DNA of 64,000 nucleotides from Cognatishimia activa (GCF_001458335.1 NZ_CYTO01000009.1:112066-176065), one strand, 5' to 3'. Shown: positions 44,134-54,096, counted from the first letter of the stretch. Numbers and translations are program-made. The notes: generated from the sequence alone by a model not told the origin.

Positions 44134-44922
44134 ATGACCACAGAGTTGTCGCCGATCGACAAGGCCAAATTTGTTGCCGCCAAGAAGGCAGTGGAGTTTG
44201 TCGAAGACGGAATGCGTGTTGGTTTGGGGACCGGATCTACCGCCGCTTGGATGGTGCGTTGCCTTGGGGAACGCGTGCGCGAAGAGGGTCTTAAGATCCG
44301 CGGTGTGCCGACTTCTACCCGCACCGCGAGCCTTGCAAAAGAGATGGGTGTTGAGGTGGTCAGCCTTGATGCGGCCAAGTGGCTGGACGTCACCATTGAC
44401 GGCGCTGACGAGTTTGACGCTGAACTTAACTTGATCAAAGGCGGTGGCGGGGCGCTGTTGCAGGAAAAGATCGTCGCAACCGCTTCTGATCAGATGATCG
44501 TCATCACTGACGCGAGCAAAGAAGTGGACACATTGGGTGCCTTTCCTTTGCCGGTCGAAGTGATCCCATTTGGCTGGCAGACCACGCAGGCTTTGATCGA
44601 AGAAACCCTCGTTTCTCTCGATGTCTTGGGCCGTTCTGCGTCCCTGCGGATGAATGGCGAAAGCCCTTACGTGACAGATGAAGGCAATCACATTCTTGAT
44701 CTGCACCTCAAGCGCATTGGCGACGCGCGCCAAACCGCGATGATCCTGAACCAAATGCCAGGTGTTGTGGAAAATGGCCTGTTCATCGACATTTGTGACA
44801 CGGTTGTGATCGGCTATGGGGATGGAAAAGCCCAAGTGCGCGACATAAATGCAGGGACGATAGAAGAGAATATGCTGGACTTTGTGGAAGGCGAAAACCT
44901 CTTCGCTGATTTGTCGGACTGA
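44134..44922 (+). CDS. rpiA: Ribose-5-phosphate isomerase A
   Basis: Interconverts ribose 5-phosphate and ribulose 5-phosphate. The 262-residue protein has the RpiA motifs GLGTGSTAAWMV, the catalytic DGADEFDAELNLIKGGGGALLQEK and the KEVDTLGAFPLPVEV segment. GGAG precedes the ATG by 7 bases. gor follows 8 bases after its stop, giving a unit that links the pentose pathway to NADPH-dependent thiol reduction. Confidence 0.96.
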   Translation: MTTELSPIDKAKFVAAKKAVEFVEDGMRVGLGTGSTAAWMVRCLGERVREEGLKIRGVPTSTRTASLAKEMGVEVVSLDAAKWLDVTIDGADEFDAELNLIKGGGGALLQEKIVATASDQMIVITDASKEVDTLGAFPLPVEVIPFGWQTTQALIEETLVSLDVLGRSASLRMNGESPYVTDEGNHILDLHLKRIGDARQTAMILNQMPGVVENGLFIDICDTVVIGYGDGKAQVRDINAGTIEENMLDFVEGENLFADLSD

Positions 44923-44930
44923 GGAAAATC

Positions 44931-46286
44931 ATGAGCTTTGATTACGATCTATTTGTCATCGGTGGTGGCTCCGGTGGCGTGCGCGCGGCACGGGTTGCGG
45001 CGCAAGAAGGCGCAAAAGTCGCTTTGGCGGAAGAAGACCGGTACGGCGGCACCTGTGTGATCCGCGGTTGTGTACCGAAAAAGCTGATGGTTTTTGCCAG
45101 CGAGTATTCCGGCATGGTGGAAGACGCACAGAACTATGGTTGGGATATTCAGCCGGGCGGGTTTGACTGGGATAAGTTCAAGACATCCATGCATAACGAG
45201 CTGGACCGTCTGGAAGGCATTTATCGCAATATTCTGGGCAACAACAAAGTCGAGACGTTCGACAGCCGGGCCACACTTACGGATGCCCACACGGTTGAAC
45301 TGTCTGATGGCACCAAGAAAACCGCGAAGCACATTCTGATTGCCACCGGCGGGCGTCCGGTCCTGCCGGAAATCCCCGGCATTGAGCATGCGATTACGTC
45401 GAATGAGATGTTCCATCTGGAGAAGCTTCCAGAGAGCATTCTGATCGTGGGTGGTGGTTACATTGCCAGCGAATTTGCAGGCATCATGAATGGCTTGGGT
45501 GTTAAGACCACTCAATATTACCGCGGTGCGCAAATCCTGCGGGGCTTTGATGATGAAGCGCGTGGGCTCGTTTCTGAGGAAATGTGCCAGCGCGGCATTG
45601 ATCTGCATTTGGGCACCAATGTCCTTGAGATGCGCAAAGAAGGCGACAAGATTTGGGTCAAAGCCACAAATGGTGACGAAAACCTGTTTGATCAGGTGAT
45701 GTTTGCGACTGGTCGCTCCCCGAACTCTAAGGGCCTTGGGCTTGAGGAACTTGGCGTCGAGCTGGGCCGCAAAGGTCAGATCGTTGTGGATGACTATAGC
45801 CAAACCGCTGTGCCTTCGATCTATGCGGTGGGTGATGTCACTGACCGCGCGAACCTCACACCGGTTGCGATCCGCGAAGGCATGGCCTTTGTGGAGACAG
45901 TCTTTAAAGGCAATCCGACCAAACCAGATCACGAATTGATCCCAACTGCGATCTTTACGCAGCCTGAAATGGGCACGATTGGTCTCTCAGAAGAAGACGC
46001 GCGCGAGCAGGAGCCGATTGAGGTTTACTCTACGTCGTTCAAACCGATGCAACAGGCCTTTGCTGGTCGATCCGAGCGTGTTTTGATGAAATTGATTGTA
46101 AGCCAGGCGACACGTAAAGTTCTGGGTTGTCATATCGTCGCGCCGGGCGCGGGCGAAATGATCCAACTGGCGGGGATTGCCGTGAAAATGGGCGCAACAA
46201 AAGAAGATTTCGACCGGACCGTGGCCGTTCACCCGACCATGTCCGAAGAATTGGTAACAATGAAAACTCCGACCCGTACGGGTTGA
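44931..46286 (+). CDS. gor: Glutathione-disulfide reductase
   Basis: NADPH-dependent flavoenzyme keeping glutathione reduced. The 451-residue protein has the FAD motif VIGGGSGGVRAARVAA, the redox disulfide GGTCVIRGCVPKKLM, the NADPH motif IVGGGYIASEFAGIMNGLG, and the C-terminal active-site VAVHPTMSEELVTM with His-Pro. Co-transcribed with rpiA. GAGGAAA precedes the ATG. Confidence 0.95.
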   Translation: MSFDYDLFVIGGGSGGVRAARVAAQEGAKVALAEEDRYGGTCVIRGCVPKKLMVFASEYSGMVEDAQNYGWDIQPGGFDWDKFKTSMHNELDRLEGIYRNILGNNKVETFDSRATLTDAHTVELSDGTKKTAKHILIATGGRPVLPEIPGIEHAITSNEMFHLEKLPESILIVGGGYIASEFAGIMNGLGVKTTQYYRGAQILRGFDDEARGLVSEEMCQRGIDLHLGTNVLEMRKEGDKIWVKATNGDENLFDQVMFATGRSPNSKGLGLEELGVELGRKGQIVVDDYSQTAVPSIYAVGDVTDRANLTPVAIREGMAFVETVFKGNPTKPDHELIPTAIFTQPEMGTIGLSEEDAREQEPIEVYSTSFKPMQQAFAGRSERVLMKLIVSQATRKVLGCHIVAPGAGEMIQLAGIAVKMGATKEDFDRTVAVHPTMSEELVTMKTPTRTG

Positions 46287-46350
46287 TTTTCTTTACGCAT
46301 CACACAGGTTAGAGTGATGCATAAGTGTATGACGAAAGGGATGTACCTTT

Positions 46351-47496
46351 ATGGCTGGTAACAACGGCGGCCCCTGGGGCGGCGGCGGAAACAGCGGCGG
46401 TGGGGGGGGTGATAACCGTGGCAATCGCGGCAATAACGGAGGCGGCCGACGCCCGCAGGATGATGGCCCGCAGATTCCTGACATTGATGACCTGATGAAA
46501 AAGGGCCAAGACCAGCTGCGCGTCCTCATGGGCGGTCGCGGTGGCGGTCAATCCGGCGGTGGCCGTGGCGGCTCTGGCGGTCAAGGTCCTAGCCTTGGCA
46601 AAGGCACGATTGGCCTTGGTGTTGTGGCGGCTGTTGTGCTTTGGGGCATGTCGAGCTTTTACACCGTGAAACCGGAAGAACAGTCCGTCGAGCTGTTCTT
46701 GGGTGAATATTCCTCCACAGGCCAGCCGGGTCTTAACTTTGCCCCATGGCCGGTTGTGACCCGCGAAGTCATTCAGGTGACCCGCGAACAAACCGAAGAC
46801 ATCGGTGTTGGTGCACGTGGCTCTGATGCGGGCTTGATGCTGACCGGTGACGAAAACATCGTGGATATCGACTTCCAAGTTGTTTGGAACATCAACGATC
46901 CAGCGAAGTTCCTGTTCAACCTGCGTGACCCAGAACTGTCGATCCGCGCGGTATCTGAATCGGCGATGCGCGAGATTATCGCGCAATCCGATTTGGCGCC
47001 GATCTTGAACCGTGATCGTGCATCTATCGGTGAACGCCTTCAGGATCTGATCCAGCTCACGTTGGACAGCTATGACTCTGGTGTGAACATCGTTCGTGTG
47101 AACTTTGACAAAGCCGACCCTCCCACACAGGTGATCGACGCGTTCCGTGACGTTCAGGCGGCAGAACAAGAACGTGACCGGACCCAGAAAGAAGCGGATG
47201 CTTATGCAAACGCTGTTCTGGCGGGTGCGCGTGGTGAAGCGGCGCAGACCTTGGAAGAAGCGGAAGCGTACCGCGCTGAAGTGGTGAACCAGGCGGAAGG
47301 TGAAGCAAGCCGTTTCCAAGCGGTTCTGCAAGAATACCAGAAGGCACCGGAAGTGACTCGTAAGCGTCTGTACCTTGAAACAATGGAAGAGGTGCTGGGT
47401 CGCGTGGATAAAGTCATCATTGATGAGCAAACCGGTGGCCAAGGCGTTGTGCCTTACCTGCCAATTAACGAACTCAGAAAAGGAGCAAACCAATGA
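46351..47496 (+). CDS. hflK: FtsH protease modulator HflK
   Basis: A 381-residue SPFH-domain membrane protein forming a ring with HflC around FtsH. The first 80 residues are strongly Gly-rich and probably disordered, followed by a membrane segment (GLGVVAAVVLWGMSSFYTV) and the SPFH domain (PEEQSVELFLGEY; AVSESAMREIIAQSDLAPIL), then a coiled-coil region rich in Glu/Ala. HflC follows with a 4-base overlap. Confidence 0.94.
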   Translation: MAGNNGGPWGGGGNSGGGGGDNRGNRGNNGGGRRPQDDGPQIPDIDDLMKKGQDQLRVLMGGRGGGQSGGGRGGSGGQGPSLGKGTIGLGVVAAVVLWGMSSFYTVKPEEQSVELFLGEYSSTGQPGLNFAPWPVVTREVIQVTREQTEDIGVGARGSDAGLMLTGDENIVDIDFQVVWNINDPAKFLFNLRDPELSIRAVSESAMREIIAQSDLAPILNRDRASIGERLQDLIQLTLDSYDSGVNIVRVNFDKADPPTQVIDAFRDVQAAEQERDRTQKEADAYANAVLAGARGEAAQTLEEAEAYRAEVVNQAEGEASRFQAVLQEYQKAPEVTRKRLYLETMEEVLGRVDKVIIDEQTGGQGVVPYLPINELRKGANQ

Positions 47497-48374
47497 CACG
47501 TTCCCTCCTAGCCTTGATTGCACTTGTAGGTGCAGTCTTCGTTGCGCTGAATTCCTTGTTCATTGTGGATGAACGGGAAAAGGTGCTGGTTCTGCAGTTT
47601 GGTGCGGTTGCTGACATCAAAGAAGAGCCGGGTCTGGCGTTCAAATTGCCATTTATCCAAAACGTCGCGCGTTATGATGACCGTATCCTGAGCCGTGACC
47701 TTGACCCAATCGAAGTTACGCCGCTGGATGACCGTCGTCTGGTTGTGGATGCCTTCGCGCGCTACCGCATCGATGACGTGAACCAGTTCCGTCAGGCGAC
47801 TGGTGCGGCTGGCGATCAGGCGATTGCGGTTGCAGGCCGTCGTTTGGACTCGATCCTGCGGTCTCAAACCCGTGAGATCCTAGGTTCCGTGGCCTCAAAT
47901 GACATCCTCAGCACCGACCGTGCGGCGTTGATGCTGCGTATTCGGACAGGTGCGATCAGGGATGCACAGGCGCTTGGTCTTGAAGTCATCGACGTGCGCT
48001 TGAAGCGCACCGACCTTCCACGCGAAAACCTTGACGCAACATTTGCTCGTATGCGCGCAGAACGTGAACGTGAAGCGACAGACGAACGTGCCCGCGGTCA
48101 AGAAGCGGCGCAGCGTATTCGTGCGCAAGCGGATCGTACAGTTGTTGAGCTGGTGTCTGACGCAAAACGTCAGGCAGAGATCATTCGCGGTGAAGCAGAC
48201 GCAAATCGGAACGCAATCTTTGCGGATGCTTACGGCTCTGATCAGGAGTTCTTTGAATTCTACCGCTCGCTCGCGGCCTACCGCGCGGCGCTGCTGGAGA
48301 ATAACTCCACCATGGTCATGTCTCCGGATAGTGAATTCTTCAACTATCTGAAGTCTGATCTCGGCGCGCAGTAG
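47493..48374 (+). CDS. hflC: FtsH protease modulator HflC
   Basis: A 293-residue SPFH partner of HflK with an N-terminal anchor (LLALIALVGAVFVALNSLFI), a VDEREKVLVLQFGA block, the SPFH core (RAALMLRIRTGAIRDAQALG then LEVIDVRLKRTDLP) and the EREATDERARGQEAAQRIR coiled coil. It overlaps hflK by 4 bases (ATGA type), fitting equimolar production. Confidence 0.95.
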   Translation: MTRSLLALIALVGAVFVALNSLFIVDEREKVLVLQFGAVADIKEEPGLAFKLPFIQNVARYDDRILSRDLDPIEVTPLDDRRLVVDAFARYRIDDVNQFRQATGAAGDQAIAVAGRRLDSILRSQTREILGSVASNDILSTDRAALMLRIRTGAIRDAQALGLEVIDVRLKRTDLPRENLDATFARMRAEREREATDERARGQEAAQRIRAQADRTVVELVSDAKRQAEIIRGEADANRNAIFADAYGSDQEFFEFYRSLAAYRAALLENNSTMVMSPDSEFFNYLKSDLGAQ

Positions 48375-48380
48375 GGCGTC

Positions 48381-48575
48381 GTGATCGCAACGATTTTCTG
48401 GGCCTTCGGGCTTGTACTGATCATTGAGGGGCTGGCGTTCGCGCTGGCCCCTTCGCGTATGGAAGAGATCCTAAAGCTTATGGCTGAGCTATCAGCGGGG
48501 CAAAAACGCCAATTGGGCGTTTTGTGCGCGGCGCTCGGTTTGTGTCTTGTTGTGAGTGCCCGAGTGCTGGGATGA
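48381..48575 (+). CDS. DUF2065 small membrane protein
   Basis: A 64-residue protein with two membrane segments (IFWAFGLVLIIEGLAFALA and LGVLCAALGLCLVVSARVLG) joined by a short charged loop, matching the DUF2065/YjeT family usually found next to hflC. The start is a GTG at 48381, 6 bases after the hflC stop. Function unknown. Confidence 0.85.
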   Translation: MIATIFWAFGLVLIIEGLAFALAPSRMEEILKLMAELSAGQKRQLGVLCAALGLCLVVSARVLG

Positions 48576-48594
48576 CGCCTTTAAAAGGCGTTTT
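48575..48594 (+). terminator. Rho-independent terminator after hflK-hflC-DUF2065
   Basis: ACGCCTTT / AAAGGCGT palindrome at the end of the DUF2065 gene, followed by TTTT. Confidence 0.75.
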
Positions 48595-48657
48595 CCCATT
48601 GGTTGAAAGGGCATCAATGAAACGCATTCTGCATTCAACAATGACGCCGTTAGTCTA

Positions 48658-48981
48658 CTAGGACGCGTTCTCTTCTAGCCGCGCTACCCCAAGGTTACGG
48701 GGGGTGCGGAAATCGACTGCTAGGACTTTTTCTTGATCAGCATTTAACGCGTTCATCGCATTTCTTAGGTGGCCTGCGACCTCAAAGTGGCCGTCGTTTT
48801 CAGCCTCACTTGCCAACAATGGCAAAAGCTGCGCCAATCCAACGCCATTATGTGCAGGTTTGTCGTAAATTTCGTCAACGGCTTTCTGAGCCAGGATGAA
48901 ATGAGCTTTAAGTACCGGGTATTGGCAATAATGTGCCAGACCGGTCATTTCGTTAAGTTTTTGTGTGAACCATGAGTGCAT
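48658..48981 (-). CDS. Hypothetical protein, 107 residues
   Basis: I do not recognise this protein. It is a helical, soluble 107-residue product (MHSWFTQKLNEMTGLAHYC; LAQLLPLLASEAENDGHFEV; HLRNAMNALNADQEKVLAV), with no signal or membrane segment. It faces the hflK unit tail-to-tail, and a long AT-rich spacer lies upstream. AT content in and around it is higher than in its neighbours, which could mean recent arrival. It has GGGGAG before the ATG. Confidence 0.65.
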   Translation of the reverse strand: MHSWFTQKLNEMTGLAHYCQYPVLKAHFILAQKAVDEIYDKPAHNGVGLAQLLPLLASEAENDGHFEVAGHLRNAMNALNADQEKVLAVDFRTPRNLGVARLEENAS

Positions 48982-49368
48982 GTTTTCTCCCCCTACGGTG
49001 AACTCACTCGCGCTTTTCTCGTCTCCATTCGGTTAATATTGAATTGATACTTGCCAATTTATTGAAATCTGACAACACAAATAGTTAATATTTTCTCCAT
49101 TTTAGGTAATTAAATTGCTTGACCGGTGATTTGCTTGAGTTTTTTGCTAAGTGATTATAAATGAACACCTTTTCAATTAAGGATGCACGAGGAAATTTAG
49201 TGACCAATCTTGGGTGCAAGGATGTCCCAGAGAATTGTAACAAGCTTTTCACAAGCAATTGAACCGGCGTGCAATTGGTTGTGACAATTAAATGCTGACC
49301 TATGTTAAGCAAAGATACCTGTTTCGGGGGCAGGTGCGTAACGAAGACCAGATAAAGGAGTTCAGGGA
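48982..49368. other. AT-rich intergenic region upstream of the protease gene
   Basis: 387 bases with no convincing gene; short open frames here lack ribosome-binding sites. TTGTGA (49279-49284) and TATGTT (49301-49306), 16 bases apart, form a plausible promoter for the DegP gene. The composition is clearly more AT-rich than the coding DNA on either side. Confidence 0.5.
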
Positions 49369-50844
49369 GTGAAACCACAGGCCGTTTCCGTTCCAATTTC
49401 AAAGTCCGAAGACAACCGGGCGGGCTACATCCGAATGATGTGGCTTTCATTTATTGCCATTGTTGCGCTGGTTGCGCAGGCGGTCGTCGCTCAGGCGCGT
49501 CCCGATAGTTTCGCGGACCTCGCGGACCAAGTGAGCCCATCTGTGGTGAACATCACCACCTCGACCACCGTTGCCAGCCGCGCAGGGCCGCGCGGCGTCG
49601 TCCCCGAAGGCAGCCCGTTTGAGGATTTCTTCCGCGAGTTTCAAGATCGCCAAGGAGAAGGGGAGCGACCACGGCGTAGCTCTGCCTTGGGGTCTGGTTT
49701 TGTGATTTCTGAAGATGGCTATGTTGTCACCAACAACCACGTGATCGACGGTGCTGATGAAATCACAGTAGAGTTTTTCTCTGGCGAAATGCTTCCGGCG
49801 ACCGTTGTCGGCAAAGACCCAAATACCGACATTGCGCTTCTGAAAGTTGAAAGCGAAGAGCCGCTACCTTTCGTGAGCTTTGGCGATAGCGATGCAATGC
49901 GCGTGGGCGACTGGGTTCTGGCTGTCGGCAACCCGCTGGGACAAGGCTTCTCTGTTTCTGCAGGGATCGTGTCCCAGCGTAATCGTGCGCTTTCCGGTAA
50001 CTATGACGACTTCATCCAGACGGATGCTGCGATCAACCGAGGCAATTCAGGCGGTCCGCTGTTCAACATGGATGGTGACGTGATTGGTGTGAACACAGCG
50101 ATCCTGTCGCCAAACGGCGGCTCAATCGGCATTGGGTTCTCTATGGCGTCAAACGTTGTGACGCGCGTGATTGACCAGTTGCAAGAGTTTGGTGAAACCC
50201 GCCGCGGTTGGTTGGGTGTTCAAATCCAAAACATCTCTGAAGACATGGTGGAAACCATTGAAGGGCTAGAAGGCACAAATGGCGCGATCGTCACCAACGT
50301 ACCTGAAGGGCCCGCGAAGGAATCCGGCATTCTTGCAAATGACGTGATCCTGAGTTTTGACGGCCAAGATGTGGTAGATGTCCGCGGGTTGGTTCGTACT
50401 GTCGGTAACACCGAAGTGGGCAAAGCAGTTCGCGTTGTGGTCCTGCGTGACGGGAAAACTCAGACACTTAAAGTGACTTTAGGGCGTCGTGAAGAAGCAG
50501 AAGCGGCCGTGCCCGCGGTTGCGCAACAAGATCCGGAAGAACCAACTGAGAAAGAGATTCTCGGACTGACGGTTACGCCGGTGACGGAAGCATTGCGTGA
50601 CGAGTTGGGGCTTGATCCAGAAGCGACCGGTCTTGTGGTCAGCGCTGTGGATGAAGCATCAAGTGCGTTCGAAAAAGGCTTGCGCCCCGGTGATCTGATC
50701 GTTGAGGCGAGCCAGCAGGCATTGCTGTCGATTTCTGATCTGGATGCACGGATTGAGGAAGCTGAAGACGCTGGGCGTAAGTCGATCTTGCTGCTTGTGC
50801 ATCGCGGCGGTGAGCCCCGCTTTGTGGCGCTTGGTCTGGAATAG
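49369..50844 (+). CDS. degP: DegP/HtrA-type periplasmic serine protease (Do family)
   Basis: A 491-residue envelope quality-control protease. After a membrane-anchor/signal segment (LSFIAIVALVAQAVVAQA) comes the trypsin-like domain with the triad His124 (TNNHVIDG), Asp154 (NTDIALLKV) and Ser227 (GNSGGPLF), then two PDZ domains (RRGWLGVQIQNIS from about 266; EKEILGLTVTPV from about 397). The start is a GTG at 49369 with AAAGGAG 8 bases ahead. Near hflK/C, giving a membrane proteostasis cluster. Ends at the terminator at 50867. Confidence 0.94.
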   Translation: MKPQAVSVPISKSEDNRAGYIRMMWLSFIAIVALVAQAVVAQARPDSFADLADQVSPSVVNITTSTTVASRAGPRGVVPEGSPFEDFFREFQDRQGEGERPRRSSALGSGFVISEDGYVVTNNHVIDGADEITVEFFSGEMLPATVVGKDPNTDIALLKVESEEPLPFVSFGDSDAMRVGDWVLAVGNPLGQGFSVSAGIVSQRNRALSGNYDDFIQTDAAINRGNSGGPLFNMDGDVIGVNTAILSPNGGSIGIGFSMASNVVTRVIDQLQEFGETRRGWLGVQIQNISEDMVETIEGLEGTNGAIVTNVPEGPAKESGILANDVILSFDGQDVVDVRGLVRTVGNTEVGKAVRVVVLRDGKTQTLKVTLGRREEAEAAVPAVAQQDPEEPTEKEILGLTVTPVTEALRDELGLDPEATGLVVSAVDEASSAFEKGLRPGDLIVEASQQALLSISDLDARIEEAEDAGRKSILLLVHRGGEPRFVALGLE

Positions 50845-50866
50845 CACGCTAGCTATATGTCAAAAC

Positions 50867-50890
50867 AAAGGGCGCTTCGGCGCCCTTTTT
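50867..50890 (+). terminator. Rho-independent terminator after degP
   Basis: AAAGGGCGC-TTCG-GCGCCCTTT, a 9-bp perfect stem with a stable UUCG tetraloop and a T-run. Confidence 0.94.
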
Positions 50891-50896
50891 CGTGTC

Positions 50897-51442
50897 TCAG
50901 CTGTCTTCACTTTGCTCTCGTTTGACCGCAACCAAACCCAGCTGTCGTGCCGTTTCCAAAGCCAGAATTCCGCTGTCGAGGCCCTGCGGTGCTTGATAGC
51001 GCCGGATCGCGGCACGGGTCCGCGCATCCATGACGCCAGAAATACGGCCGCGGTACAGTTTGCGTACCTGAAGAGCCCTTTGCACCGATGCGATGAATTC
51101 TTCGGTCAAAACAGATGGGCAGGGGGCTTCAAACCAAGTTTCCCGCCGCTCTTTTACGATGCGCTGTAAGGTTTCGGTTTTATAAATTGCGGGCTGAACC
51201 ACGGAACCGTCCGTTGAAACCTCCGGAGGCTGGACCAAAATTTGCTCGGTCACCGTTTCCACGACGGCCGGACTAACGGATTTGCCCCAACACGTCCCAG
51301 GCGGAGCGCCGGGAGGGGTTCGCCCGCCGCTGGCAAACACATCTGGTTCGCGCAAGGCATCCACATTGCTTTGCAGCCCACCTGCGGTGCAGGCGCTTAC
51401 GGCCAAGGCGGCCAGCGATATCAAAGCGCGTCGGTGTTGCAT
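50897..51442 (-). CDS. Peptidoglycan-binding domain lipoprotein
   Basis: A 181-residue lipoprotein (signal MQHRRALISLAALAVSAC, lipobox VSAC) with a C-terminal PG_binding_1 domain (VQRALQVRKLYRGRISGVMD; RAAIRRYQAPQGL). The middle part contains a repeated VVETVTEQILVQPPEV / KTETLQRIVKERRE pattern and two cysteines (PGTCWGK, APCPSVL). Converges with degP. Likely an outer-membrane lipoprotein that contacts murein. Confidence 0.83.
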   Translation of the reverse strand: MQHRRALISLAALAVSACTAGGLQSNVDALREPDVFASGGRTPPGAPPGTCWGKSVSPAVVETVTEQILVQPPEVSTDGSVVQPAIYKTETLQRIVKERRETWFEAPCPSVLTEEFIASVQRALQVRKLYRGRISGVMDARTRAAIRRYQAPQGLDSGILALETARQLGLVAVKREQSEDS

Positions 51443-51567
51443 GCTCGGCCTCTCAAGGCGTTTTTTCTTTTCATATCTTGTTTGAGGAAAGCCGGAAAGC
51501 CTGTCGGCGGAATTTGAATGATTAGGTTTGCGTTTGCTCGCCCTATGCAGGGCTGTCGCAACTGTGA

Positions 51568-51968
<401 letters not shown>

Positions 51969-51969
<1 letters not shown>

Positions 51970-52769
51970 TGAGAGACTTGGCGCAGCACCTGACCCAGAG
52001 CAAAGCACGGCGTCAGCCGTTGCGCCAATTCAACCGCTTATTTCGCCGCGCTTTGCCGGTGTCTGCTTTTGTGGCAATCTTGATGATGCCGCTCTCTGCG
52101 ACCGCCGAAATCAAATCCGCGCGCTACCTTAATCCGACAGATCGATATGGCCACAAGGTGCTTGGCGCTGAGGGCGAGTATACGACGCTAGAAGTCACGC
52201 TTCGCGGTGGCAAAAGGCTTGCATTGGCTTGGGAAGACACCGTGGTATTTGAAGATACCGCACCACGGCTTGTCGATCTTGACGGGGACGGCGCACCCGA
52301 AGTGATTGCCGTGCAAAGCCATCAAAACGGCGGAGCGCAAGTTGCGGTTTATCAGTTCAAGGATGGCAAACTGAGCCCGATGGTCTCAAACCCATTTATC
52401 GGCACGCGTTTCCGTTGGCTTGCGGTCGTTGGTGCTGCGGATCTTGATGGGGATGGCCATATGGAGATCGCTTACGTGGATCGTCCGCATCTTGCGAAAA
52501 CCCTGCGTATTTTGCGGTTTAAGCAAGAAGGGGATAAAAGCTATTCTCTAACTCCCGTGGCGCAGCGAAGCGGCGTAACGAACCATCGTATCGGGCAAGA
52601 TTACATTTCTGGCGGCATTCGCGACTGCGGTAAAGGCCCAGAAATGATTGTGGCAGATGCGAACTGGAGAAACATCCTGTCTGTCACCTTCGACGGCAAG
52701 ACCACTGAAGTGAAAAGGCTTGGCCCATTCACCGGCCGATCAAGCATCACAGCCGCCACAAGCTGTTAA
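51969..52769 (+). CDS. Secreted FG-GAP/VCBS repeat protein
   Basis: A 266-residue protein with a long, basic N-terminal leader and a signal segment (LPVSAFVAILMMPLSATA, about residues 29-46). The mature part has calcium-binding-like FG-GAP motifs (LVDLDGDGAPEVIAVQS; AADLDGDGHMEIAYVD), consistent with a short beta-propeller. The ATG overlaps the ferredoxin stop (TAATG), so the two are coupled though no functional link is known. Function unknown. Confidence 0.8.
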
Positions 52770-52803
52770 ACACATTCTTTTTGGCTAAAATATCCCAGGG
52801 TGC

Positions 52804-52823
52804 GCGAGGGGCAGGCCCCTCGC
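52804..52823. repeat. GC-rich palindrome between convergent genes (REP-like)
   Basis: GCGAGGGGC-AG-GCCCCTCGC, a 9-bp perfect stem, preceded by TAAAATATCCCAGGG. It lies between the FG-GAP and purD stops. A related sequence, AAAATACTCCGGGGG followed by GCGCCCCC, occurs after ftsY (60460-60491). Both look like the interspersed 3'-end elements common in Rhodobacterales. Confidence 0.6.
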
Positions 52824-52833
52824 TCCCGAACCG

Positions 52834-54096
52834 TCAAAGCGCACGCCAGCCGATGTCTTTGCGGTAAAACCCGCCAGGCCAATCAATTGCTTCAACCATT
52901 TCATAAGCGCGATCCCGCGCTTCTTGAAGGCTTGCGCCACGGGCCGTGACATTCAGCACACGTCCACCAGACGCGAGAACCTTCTCGCCATCCGCTTTCG
53001 TGCCCGCATGGAATACAACATTCATGCTGTCATTTGCCAGGTCATCAAGCCCACCAATGACTGAGCCTTTTTCATAAGACCCCGGATAACCATTAGCCGC
53101 CATAACGACCGTGATCGCATGATCATCCGCCCAGTTCACTTGCGTCTCGGCCAAACGACCTTCTGCGGCTGCATGGATCAGATCAAAGGCCTGCGCCCCA
53201 AGGCGCAACATCAAAGCCTGACATTCCGGGTCACCAAAGCGCACGTTGTATTCCACCAAACGCGGCTGGCCATCTTTGATCATCAGGCCCGCATAAAGCA
53301 CCCCTTGGAAGGGCACGCCGCGTTTTGCCATCTCAGCCATGGTTGGCTTGACGATCTCGTCCATGGCTTTGGCTTCGATCTCTGCAGAAAGAACCGGCGC
53401 AGGGGAATAGGCACCCATACCACCGGTGTTCAGACCTGTATCGCCTTCACCTACACGTTTGTGGTCTTGCGCGGTGCCCACGGAAAGCACTTCTTCGCCG
53501 TCGACCAGAACAAACAAAGATGCTTCTTCGCCGTCCATAAACTCTTCGATGACAACTTCCGCGCCAGCACCGCCAAAGGCACCACCAAACATATCGTCAA
53601 TTGCGTCCAATGCGGTTTGCTCGTCCATCGCAACGATCACGCCCTTGCCGGCCGCAAGCCCGTCCGCCTTCACAACGATCGGCGCGCCGTTTTCGCGAAT
53701 ATAGGCTTTCGCCAGCTCGGCGTCGGTGAAATGGCCATAGCCCGCAGTTGGCGCATTCGCAGCCGCGCAGATTTCTTTGGTAAAGGATTTGGACGCTTCA
53801 AGGCGCGCGGCCCCTTCCGATGGGCCAAACACCAGCAACCCAGCTTCGCGCAGGCGATCAGCGACCCCTGCTGCCAATGGCGCTTCTGGGCCGATGATCA
53901 CAAAATCAATCGCGTTCTCTTCGGCAAAGGACGCGACTGCACCGCCATTCTCGATATCAAGGGACGCACATTCCGCGATTTGCGCAATTCCGGCATTGCC
54001 CGGCGCTACGATCAAACGATCACATTTGGGGTTTTGCTTTACCGCCCAAGCCAGAGAATGCTCCCGTCCGCCGCTGCCGAGAATAAGAATGTTCAT
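52834..54096 (-). CDS. purD: Phosphoribosylamine-glycine ligase
   Basis: ATP-grasp enzyme making glycinamide ribonucleotide, the second step of purine synthesis. The 420-residue protein begins MNILILGSGGREHSLAWAV and has VIIGPEAPLAAGVAD, VVKADGLAAGKGVIVA and FGDPECQALMLRL. ATG 54096 matches the family start; the frame extends to 54120. Divergent from xseA across 87 bases. It is separate from purE/purK at the window start. Confidence 0.96.
   Translation of the reverse strand: MNILILGSGGREHSLAWAVKQNPKCDRLIVAPGNAGIAQIAECASLDIENGGAVASFAEENAIDFVIIGPEAPLAAGVADRLREAGLLVFGPSEGAARLEASKSFTKEICAAANAPTAGYGHFTDAELAKAYIRENGAPIVVKADGLAAGKGVIVAMDEQTALDAIDDMFGGAFGGAGAEVVIEEFMDGEEASLFVLVDGEEVLSVGTAQDHKRVGEGDTGLNTGGMGAYSPAPVLSAEIEAKAMDEIVKPTMAEMAKRGVPFQGVLYAGLMIKDGQPRLVEYNVRFGDPECQALMLRLGAQAFDLIHAAAEGRLAETQVNWADDHAITVVMAANGYPGSYEKGSVIGGLDDLANDSMNVVFHAGTKADGEKVLASGGRVLNVTARGASLQEARDRAYEMVEAIDWPGGFYRKDIGWRAL

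Noticed and set aside
44949-45932. A 327-codon minus-strand open frame opposite gor
   Set aside because: Antisense shadow of glutathione reductase; translation has no recognisable domain.
46309-47523. A 404-codon minus-strand open frame opposite hflK
   Set aside because: It is the mirror of the HflK reading frame, with low-complexity translation and no start signals; HflK is unmistakable.
49161-49262. 33-codon plus-strand frame before the DegP gene
   Set aside because: No ribosome-binding site, no recognisable sequence, AT-rich spacer.
49085-49450. Minus-strand frame of 121 codons overlapping the DegP start
   Set aside because: Covers the promoter and start of degP, no ribosome-binding site, no recognisable sequence.
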